Assembly (NCBI GenBank): GCA_031295725.1
Contig: JAUMNV010000111.1
Coordinates: 1-25,674 of the forward strand
Origin: Collinsella sp.
GTDB lineage: Bacteria; Actinomycetota; Coriobacteriia; Coriobacteriales; Coriobacteriaceae
Reading direction: 5' to 3'
DNA length: 25,674 nt
In this document: positions 1 through 5,969 of the stretch, one piece after another
How positions within the stretch are numbered: position 1 is the stretch's first letter
Layout: each line of letters starts with the position of its first letter
Position numbers and translations under genes: made by a program
The notes under the pieces: model-generated
Told to the model about the DNA's origin: nothing
Seen by the model: the letters and a program-made list of their open reading frames with translations, nothing else
Database searches by the model: none

Positions 1-107
1 CGGCGCTCGGCGCGCATCATGCGTAGCGCCGAGGCGCCAGTTAGGATTACGGAAGCCGCTAGCTGCTCTTTTGTCGGTTTGTTGCACCACCTGATTGTTA
101 CCGCCAC
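1..107 (-). CDS. Start of an unrecognised protein, cut by the left edge
   Basis: A GTG codon at 105-107 opens a minus-strand frame that stays open to the window edge, giving 35 codons that begin MAVTIRWCNKPTKEQ and continue to a hydrophobic stretch ILTGASALRMM. An AGGGGTG ribosome-binding sequence lies six bases upstream, just after the comF stop codon, so it would be translated as the last visible gene of the tmk-comF cluster, 11 bases after comF. I do not recognise the family. The short LTGASALR stretch is loosely reminiscent of small Coriobacteria proteins of unknown function and of AbiEi-like antitoxins, but that is only an impression. A second minus-strand frame also reads open from a GTG at 88-90, so the choice of frame rests on the ribosome-binding site and on residue composition. 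Confidence 0.4.
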   Translation of the reverse strand, partial: MAVTIRWCNKPTKEQLAASVILTGASALRMMRAER

Positions 108-118
108 ATGAATCACCC

Positions 119-925
119 CTACCAAACGCGTGCGATAGCGAGGCCATCAACGGCCGTGGCACCGGCGCGCTTGAGTTCCGCCGAAGCCGCTGCCATCGTC
201 GCACCCGTGGTGATAACGTCGTCGATAAGCAGCAGGCGGCGGCCGTGCACGTCCTCAACCGTCTCGTACATACCTCGGGCACGCTCGCGGCGCTCCTCAC
301 GACCGAGTTCGCGCTGGTCGCCATGCCCGTACTTGACGAGAGCATCGAGCAGAGGAACACCCGACAGCTCGCAAAATGGGCGCGCAATAGCCTCCATATG
401 ATCAAAACCACGCCGCCGAAACGCTGCCGCCGTCGCAGGCACAAACACCACCGCATCCGCACCGGAAAGCACGCCTCCGTAGCGATCGGGAGCTACGACC
501 TGGGCATGCAGGGCGGTGTCGTAGAGCAGCTCCGCCAGATACGGAGCCAGACGTCGCTCGCCCGCATCCTTGTACGCTTTAATGATACGCGGCAGCGGAT
601 GCGCATAGACGGCGCACGCCAGGCAGCGGTCGAGCGCCTCCGCCATTGCCGAAGACGTGCCCTCGACCGAACACTCAGTGCACAGCAAATCCCCAAACGG
701 GGCGCCACATCGGGTGCAGCTATGACGTGGGTCGATGAGCGTGAGCGCGGCCAGGCAGTCTTGGCAAATAAGCGCACCGGCGCGCTCGCAGCCGGTACAT
801 CGTGTTGGCGACAATGCCTCGAGCGCCTCGTACGTCGCGCGCTCGGCAAACGGTAGCAATTCGTCCGCAAACGGTAGGGCACCGGCACTCTGCAGACGGC
901 TCAATATGTTCAGATGGCTCTTCAA
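119..925 (-). CDS. comF: ComF family phosphoribosyltransferase
   Basis: 268 residues with the two parts typical of ComF/GntX proteins. The N-terminus has a zinc-finger-like set of cysteines (CTGCERAGALICQDC, then CTRCG and CTEC). The C-terminus has a type I phosphoribosyltransferase fold with the PRPP loop LLLIDDVITTGATM near residues 231-244. In naturally competent bacteria ComF supports uptake or processing of single-stranded DNA in the cytoplasm; in many other species its role is unknown, and no other competence genes are visible here. The start is a TTG at 923-925, chosen because AGGGAGGG lies about seven bases upstream. That ribosome-binding site is inside the 3' arm of a perfect 12-bp hairpin (929-964), which could limit translation. 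The gene lies 102 bases after ricT. Family call is firm; physiological role is inferred. Confidence 0.88.
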   Translation of the reverse strand: MKSHLNILSRLQSAGALPFADELLPFAERATYEALEALSPTRCTGCERAGALICQDCLAALTLIDPRHSCTRCGAPFGDLLCTECSVEGTSSAMAEALDRCLACAVYAHPLPRIIKAYKDAGERRLAPYLAELLYDTALHAQVVAPDRYGGVLSGADAVVFVPATAAAFRRRGFDHMEAIARPFCELSGVPLLDALVKYGHGDQRELGREERRERARGMYETVEDVHGRRLLLIDDVITTGATMAAASAELKRAGATAVDGLAIARVW

Positions 926-928
926 GAC

Positions 929-964
929 ACAACCCTCCCTACGCTCGATCGCAGGGAGGGTTGT
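929..964 (-). promoter_or_regulatory. Hairpin that buries the comF ribosome-binding site
   Basis: Perfect 12-bp inverted repeat: arms 929-940 and 953-964, 12-base loop. Read on the minus strand, the 5' arm contains CCCTCCCT and the 3' arm contains AGGGAGGG, the only good Shine-Dalgarno sequence for the TTG start of comF three bases further on. No T-run follows the stem, so it is a poor intrinsic terminator for ricT. A translation-dampening hairpin fits better, but this is inferred from sequence alone. Confidence 0.55.
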
Positions 965-1027
965 TGATTCGGCGCTATGATACCCCGATGCGCTCGGGGC
1001 AAGGCAGGTTAAATCCGCTCGCGGGCG

Positions 1028-2728
1028 TTATTCGCCGGCGGGCGGTTGTGGTGCGGACGAAGACGGGGTCGAGCCCTCGCCACCATCCTGGCGCGGCTTG
1101 CGGGAACGACGACGGCGACGGCGCTTTTGACCCTGGTCGGCCGAGCCCTCGCCACCGCGATTCTCGCGCGGCTCGCGCTCGTCGCGAGCGGCGCCACGCG
1201 AAGCCTTGGCAGCCGCTCCCCCGCCATCCCCGGGACGACGGCGCGTGACCTTGACCTCGCCATCCGAGACCTGATCGGCCACGGAGGGCACTGAGGGCTT
1301 CTGTTGCGCGCCCGAGGAATGGCGACGGCGCGGACGCGGCGCGCGCTCCTCCTCGCCACGTGACTTGCCGCTCTTGTCGACAGGCGCATCGGAGGCCGAG
1401 GCGCCCTTGGAAGCGGCACCGGCCTCGCGAGCAGCTGCGGCGCGGAAGGCGTCCTCGCGCTCCTCGCTCGACAGATGACGGCGGCGGCGACGTGTGGGGT
1501 TCATGCCGCCGCCGCGATTCTGCTGCTGGGGCTGCTGAACCTCGCGCTCGCGAGAGGCGTTCTTGCCCGCGGCTGCAACCTCGGTAGCATCGCCCGAGCC
1601 CGCGCGCTTGCGACGACGACGTCCACCGGCAGCCTCCTCAACCTCGGGTGCCTCGGCCTTGCCGCGACCCTTACCGCGGCCGCGACCCTCGCCCTGGCTC
1701 TGACCGGCACGGGTATCGGCGTCCGCATCGCGACGGCGGCGCTTGGGCATCGTCGTCCCCGCCAGTCGGTCGGCACTCGACAGGCCATCGCCCACGTCGA
1801 CGCCGTTCTCGCGGTCGAGCTCCATAAGCGCCAAGCGCATCTCGGGCGACTCGATACGCTCGAGCACATCGCGCGTCACGCAGTCGGGACGGCAGTTGCA
1901 GCCCTGCTCGGCGGCCTTCTTTTTGCAGCCCTCAGAGCAGGTCATGTCGGCCAGGTTGACCTTAAAGACTTTGCCGTTCTCCAGGCGCAACACCAGCTGC
2001 TCGCGCGGCGTGTCATATTCCTGGATACGCGCCTTGCCAAGCGGCGTATCGATAAGCGTCTTCTTTTTGGGCGCGCGGCTCTTAAAGTCCTTGTACGCCT
2101 CGAACTCGTAGCGCAGGCAGCACATCAGGCGGCCGCAGACGCCGCTAATTTTGGACGAGTTGAGTGGCAGGTCCTGCTCTTTTGCCATGCGAATCGAAAC
2201 CGGCTCAAACTGTCCGCCAAAGCGCGTGCAGCAGAGCTCCTGGCCGCACTGGGCATAGCCGCCCACCAGGCGGGTCTCGTCGCGCACGCCGATCTGGCGC
2301 ATGTCGACGCGAATGTGCAGCGTCGAGGACAGGTCCTTGACGAGCTGACGGAAATCGACGCGCTCCTCGGCAGCAAAGTAGAACACAGCCTTCTCGCCGC
2401 CAAACAGGTACTCGACGCCGACCGGCTTCATCTCGAGGTCGAGTTCCTTGACCAGACGGCGGAAGTCGACCATGGCCTCGTCACCCTGGATAGCCAGGTC
2501 GTCGGCAAGCTGCAGGTCGATGTCGCTCGCCACGCGCAACACGGGCTTGAGCGGCTGACCGATCTCGTCTTGCGGCACCTCGAAGGGATCGGCCGTGACC
2601 AGGCCGATCTCGGTTCCGCGCTCGGTGGAGCAAATGGCATAATCGGCCTCGAGGATATCCAGATCCTGCGGGTCGAACCACAGGTCGCGCGAGGCGTAGG
2701 TAAACTTAACGGGTACGACTAACGGCAT
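1028..2728 (-). CDS. ricT: PSP1-domain regulatory protein of the RicT/YaaT family with a long basic tail
   Basis: 566 residues. Residues 1 to about 290 match the RicT/YaaT family: a PSP1 domain with VEYLFGGEKAVFYFAAEERVDFRQL near 105-129 and the paired cysteine motifs CGQELCC (161-167) and CGRLMCC (198-204). In Bacillus subtilis RicT joins RicA and RicF in a complex with iron-sulfur clusters that affects RNase Y-dependent RNA processing, competence and sporulation. Two things are unusual. A further cysteine cluster follows at C264, C268, C277, C279 and C283. Then comes a tail of about 235 residues rich in Arg, Gly, Ser, Glu and Ala, with repeated RRRR blocks, so the protein is about twice the usual length. 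The start overlaps the end of holB by 10 bases and has AGGAAGG seven bases upstream. The tmk-holB-ricT order matches the Firmicute tmk/holB/yaaT cluster. Confidence 0.88.
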   Translation of the reverse strand: MPLVVPVKFTYASRDLWFDPQDLDILEADYAICSTERGTEIGLVTADPFEVPQDEIGQPLKPVLRVASDIDLQLADDLAIQGDEAMVDFRRLVKELDLEMKPVGVEYLFGGEKAVFYFAAEERVDFRQLVKDLSSTLHIRVDMRQIGVRDETRLVGGYAQCGQELCCTRFGGQFEPVSIRMAKEQDLPLNSSKISGVCGRLMCCLRYEFEAYKDFKSRAPKKKTLIDTPLGKARIQEYDTPREQLVLRLENGKVFKVNLADMTCSEGCKKKAAEQGCNCRPDCVTRDVLERIESPEMRLALMELDRENGVDVGDGLSSADRLAGTTMPKRRRRDADADTRAGQSQGEGRGRGKGRGKAEAPEVEEAAGGRRRRKRAGSGDATEVAAAGKNASREREVQQPQQQNRGGGMNPTRRRRRHLSSEEREDAFRAAAAREAGAASKGASASDAPVDKSGKSRGEEERAPRPRRRHSSGAQQKPSVPSVADQVSDGEVKVTRRRPGDGGGAAAKASRGAARDEREPRENRGGEGSADQGQKRRRRRRSRKPRQDGGEGSTPSSSAPQPPAGE

Positions 2729-3846
2729 TTCAGTGCCTTCCTGATATCGAACAGCATGACCTCGATGGCCAGCTGGGGAGTAACGTTTCTGGCGATGTTG
2801 CGCTCGGCGGTTGCGACTGCCTCGAGCGCCCGCGTGGCACCCGCAACATTGGTCGCAGCGGCAAGCCGACCGATCGTGTCGCGCACGTCTTCGTTCACCA
2901 CGTCGGCCGCCTCGTCCTGAAGTGTCAGCAGCACATCGCGCATGAGCGTCCGCGCGCTCGCCAGCGCTTCCATGATACCCGAACGCTCGCGCGCGTTGAG
3001 CTCGCGCTTATTGCGGTCCTCAAGCTGCTTCAATGCTCCACGCGACAGGTAGTCGGCGTTTTGCTCGAGCACCTTTTCCTGCGTGGACTTGACCTCGGCG
3101 AGCGGCGCCTTAACGGCGACGATGAGCGACTTGGCGCGGCTGAGCACGTCGGCCTCGTCGGCGGCAATGAGTGAGTCGATGGCACGGACCATCTGACGGC
3201 GGGCGTCCTGGCGCTCGGCACTCTTAAGGAACTCGATGCCGCGCGTGGGGCTGCCCGCCACGGCGACGGCCATGCGACAACGCGCGATATCCTGACCAGT
3301 GGCACGGCTCACGGCGTGCGCGGCGACGGCGGGTGACACCAGCCGAAACGGCACGCACTGGCAGCGGCTCACGATGGTGGGCAACATCACGTCTGCCGAG
3401 GTGCCCAGCAAGATAAACATAACGCCCTCGGGCGGCTCCTCGAGTGTTTTGAGCAGTGCGTTGGCGGTGTTGGCGCGCAGCTGCTCGGCACGGTCAATGA
3501 TGTAGACCTTGGCCTTGGCGCGGATGGGCGCCAGGGGTACGTCGTCGAGTAGCTCGCGCGTCTGGGCGATGAGGTAGCCCGTGGCGCTCTCGGGCGTGTA
3601 ATAGTGCACGTCGGGGTGCGTATGGCGGGCGACGCGCACGCAGCTATCGCATGAGCCGCAGCCATCCTGCTCGCACAGGAAGGCTTGGGCGAGCGCCCAC
3701 GCGGCGTCGAGCTTGCCCGCGCCGGGCGCGCCCAAAAACAGGTAGGCGTGCGATGCGCGACCGCTGGCGACGGCATTGGTCAAAAAGTCGCGCACGCGCT
3801 CTTGGGTGTCAAGCTTGGCCAGCAGGCTTGTCTGAGCGGGGGCCAT
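2719..3846 (-). CDS. holB: DNA polymerase III delta-prime subunit (clamp loader)
   Basis: 375 residues. AAA+ clamp-loader protein of the delta-prime type: P-loop region GAPGAGKL at 39-46, four zinc-module cysteines (C58, C63, C66, C69), the LLKTLEEPPE motif near 131-140 and the sensor-like SRC at 160-162. Delta-prime helps open and load the beta sliding clamp at the replication fork. The P-loop ends in K-L rather than K-S/T, consistent with a delta-prime subunit that does not hydrolyse ATP, although family members vary. I place the start at the ATG at 3844-3846: AGGAGG lies nine bases upstream and only one base separates it from the tmk stop. A longer start at 3867 would overlap tmk. Translationally coupled with tmk and ricT. 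Confidence 0.93.
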   Translation of the reverse strand: MAPAQTSLLAKLDTQERVRDFLTNAVASGRASHAYLFLGAPGAGKLDAAWALAQAFLCEQDGCGSCDSCVRVARHTHPDVHYYTPESATGYLIAQTRELLDDVPLAPIRAKAKVYIIDRAEQLRANTANALLKTLEEPPEGVMFILLGTSADVMLPTIVSRCQCVPFRLVSPAVAAHAVSRATGQDIARCRMAVAVAGSPTRGIEFLKSAERQDARRQMVRAIDSLIAADEADVLSRAKSLIVAVKAPLAEVKSTQEKVLEQNADYLSRGALKQLEDRNKRELNARERSGIMEALASARTLMRDVLLTLQDEAADVVNEDVRDTIGRLAAATNVAGATRALEAVATAERNIARNVTPQLAIEVMLFDIRKALKCR

Positions 3847-3847
3847 G

Positions 3848-4531
3848 TTACTCGGCCTCCTGGGCAAGCGCGGCGGTGACGGCGTCCTGGGAAATGTCGA
3901 GGCCGTAGACGCGAACCTGCTCGACCGTCCGCGCGAAGACGTCCTCGATGGACGCGGTCGCGTCGATGAGCTTTACGCGGTTTGGTTCCTCGGCGGCGAT
4001 GGCGCAAAATCCCTGGTAGACACGCTCTTGGAAGACCATGCCCTTAGCCTCCATGCGATCTGCCGCGCCACGGGCTGCCATGCGCAGCGCCGCCTGCTCG
4101 GGCGTGATGTGATAGACGAGCGTGAGCGCCGGGTGCGTCCCCGCGACGGCCAGGTTGTTGGCATCGCGTACTATCTGGCGATCGAGGCCATCGGCAAACG
4201 CCTGATAGCAAGTTGTGGAATCGTAGAAGCGGTCGCACAGGACCACCTTGCCGTCAGCAAGGGCAGGCGCGATGACCTCGTGCACCAGCTGGGCGCGCGC
4301 GGCCTCGTAGAGCAACAACTCGCAGGTGTCTCCCATCGCCGTATTGGCGGGGTCGAGCAGCAGAGCACGGATCTTTTCGCTGATGGCGGTACCGCCCGGC
4401 TCGCGCAGGCTCACAACCTGGTAGCCAGCGAGTTCGAGCGCGCGGGCAAGCAGGCGCGCCTGCGTGGACTTGCCGGCGCCATCGACGCCCTCGAGCGTGA
4501 TAAAGCTATGTTGAGCGGGCTCAAAAGCCAT
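3848..4531 (-). CDS. tmk: Thymidylate kinase
   Basis: 227 residues. Catalyses dTMP + ATP to dTDP + ADP in dTTP synthesis. The P-loop GVDGAGKST is near residues 15-23, the REPGGT motif near 43-48, and the DRFYDSTTCYQ motif that binds the nucleotide is near 98-108. The remaining length fits the family apart from a slightly extended C-terminus. AAGGGG lies eight bases upstream of the ATG. It is the first gene of the minus-strand cluster tmk-holB-ricT-comF, and a candidate promoter lies at 4584-4612. Confidence 0.95.
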   Translation of the reverse strand: MAFEPAQHSFITLEGVDGAGKSTQARLLARALELAGYQVVSLREPGGTAISEKIRALLLDPANTAMGDTCELLLYEAARAQLVHEVIAPALADGKVVLCDRFYDSTTCYQAFADGLDRQIVRDANNLAVAGTHPALTLVYHITPEQAALRMAARGAADRMEAKGMVFQERVYQGFCAIAAEEPNRVKLIDATASIEDVFARTVEQVRVYGLDISQDAVTAALAQEAE

Positions 4532-4583
4532 GGGCGCAGCCCCTTCCTACAAGGCGCGTAAATGCAGATATATCAACCAAGCC

Positions 4584-4612
4584 ATGATACCCCAGGGGCA
4601 GGCGCGTCCCAA
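4584..4612 (-). promoter_or_regulatory. Candidate promoter of the tmk cluster
   Basis: Read on the minus strand there is TTGGGA (4607-4612), a 17-base spacer, then TATCAT (4584-4589). Both boxes are close to the housekeeping sigma consensus, and the predicted start is about 45 bases before the tmk ATG. No other good promoter is visible between the palindromes and tmk. Confidence 0.5.
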
Positions 4613-4619
4613 ACCCCAC

Positions 4620-4674
4620 CTAGTCATTGGGGACGTTCTTGAATGACTAGTCGTTTAAGAACGTCCCCAATGAC
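4620..4674. repeat. Palindromic element with GGGGACGTTCTT core, two inverted copies
   Basis: Copy one has 9-bp arms CTAGTCATT (4620-4628) and AATGACTAG (4642-4650) around the core GGGGACGTTCTTG. Copy two (4650-4674) carries the same core on the other strand with arms GTCGTT and AATGAC, one mismatch. Together the copies give a perfect 18-bp inverted repeat (4623-4640 against 4657-4674). The core and, in one case, the exact arms recur elsewhere in the window (13331-13358). It resembles a REP/BIME-type intergenic element. Confidence 0.75.
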
Positions 4675-4704
4675 CCCCACAACCTAGCCATCGAGGCATC
4701 CCCG

Positions 4705-4773
4705 AAGTTGCGGTGAAATAGGGACTGATTGAAGCTCTGAGACCGCCAAACAGTCCCTATTTCACCGCAACTT
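4705..4773. repeat. Large palindrome with GGGACTG halves
   Basis: Perfect 23-bp inverted repeat: arms 4705-4727 and 4751-4773 with a 23-base loop. Each arm reads AAGTTGCGGTGAAATA followed by GGGACTG, so the GGGAC core of the family faces the loop. It sits 31 bases after the previous element. The 310-base stretch 4532-4841 between the divergent tmk and zinc-ribbon genes therefore holds the tmk promoter, two palindromes and the promoter of the downstream gene, with no coding sequence that I can support. Confidence 0.75.
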
Positions 4774-4798
4774 ATGATGGGGAATTTTGGACGCTGGG

Positions 4799-4804
4799 TA
4801 TAAT
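4799..4804 (+). promoter_or_regulatory. -10 box for the zinc-ribbon protein gene
   Basis: A perfect TATAAT lies 37 bases before the ATG at 4842, just after the 4705-4773 palindrome. No convincing -35 box is visible at 16-18 bases; the preceding region is AT-richer than the surroundings. Confidence 0.45.
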
Positions 4805-4841
4805 CGTCGTATTGCATTGAAATGTGGCGAAAGGAGTGGCA

Positions 4842-5825
4842 ATGTCTCGGTATTGCGCCTCGTGCGGCAAGCTTCTTGCAGATAATGCCAAGTTCTGCAC
4901 CTCGTGCGGTGCACCTGTTGAGCAAACAACCGCGAGCGATAGCCAGCCCGCTTTTGAGCAGACCGGCTCCCTTGATACGCCGCAAGTCAAGGCGGACGAC
5001 CCCCTCGCCTATCGCCCCGACCCCGCCGCAGGCCCCGCGGCCGTCGAGACCACGCAGCGCATACCCGTCGCGAGCGACTCGCCCCAACAGCAGCCGGCTC
5101 CCGCATACGCGCCCGCTTCGCCACAGACCCCCGCTCCCAAAAAGAGCGGCACCGGGCCGCTTATCGCCGTTATCGTTGTGCTGGTGGCGATCATCATCGC
5201 CCTGGTCGTTTTCTTTGTGATCAAGCCTTTCGACAACGCCGCCACGCAGACGTCTGCCGAGGTAGCTAAGCTGCACCATGACGTCGACGACGATGACCTA
5301 AAGCCTCTCGGCGATCCCAACAGCCTTTTTGACGATGATGACGATGACGACGAGGATGGCGGCGAAGCAACACTCTCCGAGCAGAACCTCTACCGCCGAC
5401 TGAGCGAATACTACGACTTGCTAGAAGACCTCGACAACTACGTCCGTGGCTGCGCGCAGAACTTCAACGGCAGCTATCTGGAAGAGGATCGAACCACCCG
5501 CCAAAATCTCGCCGACGTCGCCGAGCGCACAGAGGACACCATCGAGCAGTATTACGACATCGTCGAGGACCTGGACGTCCCGACGAGCTCCAAGAACTAC
5601 AACTCCTGGAAGGACATCATCGCCCTGTACGACGACCTGGATCACCGCATTGACGCAATCTGTGATGCCTGGGAGATCAGCCTGAAATACGCCAAGCCTG
5701 AGGACCACAAGAATGAGATCGTGGCGCCGCTGTCGCGCGACAACGTGGCGGGCACCAATGACAATAAGTACCGCCTAGATTTTGAGGAGCGCTATCCCAG
5801 CGCCAAGCCTGTCGAGGTGAACTAG
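4842..5825 (+). CDS. Zinc-ribbon single-pass membrane protein with acidic stretch, function unknown
   Basis: 327 residues. The N-terminus is a zinc ribbon (C5-C8 and C19-C22, pattern YCASCG ... FCTSCG). A Pro/Gln/Ala-rich linker follows, then one membrane helix at about 105-128 (PLIAVIVVLVAIIIALVVFF), then a run of aspartates near 164-172. The C-terminal half is an acidic, probably helical domain with tyrosines. With the ribbon inside and the helix crossing once, the acidic domain would lie outside the cell. I do not recognise this outer domain. The start at 4842 is chosen because AAAGGAG sits five bases upstream; an ATG at 4824 would place that ribosome-binding site inside the gene. It is monocistronic, between palindromic elements on both sides, and ends at a bidirectional terminator. 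Confidence 0.8.
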   Translation: MSRYCASCGKLLADNAKFCTSCGAPVEQTTASDSQPAFEQTGSLDTPQVKADDPLAYRPDPAAGPAAVETTQRIPVASDSPQQQPAPAYAPASPQTPAPKKSGTGPLIAVIVVLVAIIIALVVFFVIKPFDNAATQTSAEVAKLHHDVDDDDLKPLGDPNSLFDDDDDDDEDGGEATLSEQNLYRRLSEYYDLLEDLDNYVRGCAQNFNGSYLEEDRTTRQNLADVAERTEDTIEQYYDIVEDLDVPTSSKNYNSWKDIIALYDDLDHRIDAICDAWEISLKYAKPEDHKNEIVAPLSRDNVAGTNDNKYRLDFEERYPSAKPVEVN

Positions 5826-5843
5826 CGCTCTGTCGTTCCCGAG

Positions 5844-5901
5844 CCGGCAGTAAGGGACGTTCCTAAACTGCCGGCAGAAAAGGAACGTCCCTAACTGCCG
5901 G
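5844..5901. repeat. Two head-to-head palindromes with GGGACGTTCC core
   Basis: Copy one: arms CCGGCAGT (5844-5851) and ACTGCCGG (5867-5874) around AAGGGACGTTCCTAA. Copy two on the other strand: CCGGCAG (5871-5877) and CTGCCGG (5895-5901) around AAAAGGAACGTCCCTAA. The copies share the CCGG at 5871-5874. The core matches the 4620 element but the arms are unrelated. It begins 18 bases after the stop codon of the zinc-ribbon gene. Confidence 0.75.
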
Positions 5902-5904
5902 ATA

Positions 5905-5942
5905 AAAAACGAGCGAGGATTTTGAGGTCCTCGCTCGTTTTT
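5905..5942. terminator. Bidirectional terminator between the zinc-ribbon gene and topA
   Basis: Arms AAAAACGAGCGAGGA (5905-5919) and TCCTCGCTCGTTTTT (5928-5942) form a perfect 15-bp stem with an eight-base loop. There are T-runs on both strands, so it serves both converging genes. Confidence 0.9.
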
Positions 5943-5969
5943 GTTTTAGGTGATGTTTCGACCGTGCGG

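Noticed and set aside
1046..1587. Arg- and Ala-rich plus-strand frames opposite the ricT tail
   Set aside because: They mirror the low-complexity Arg/Gly tail of ricT.
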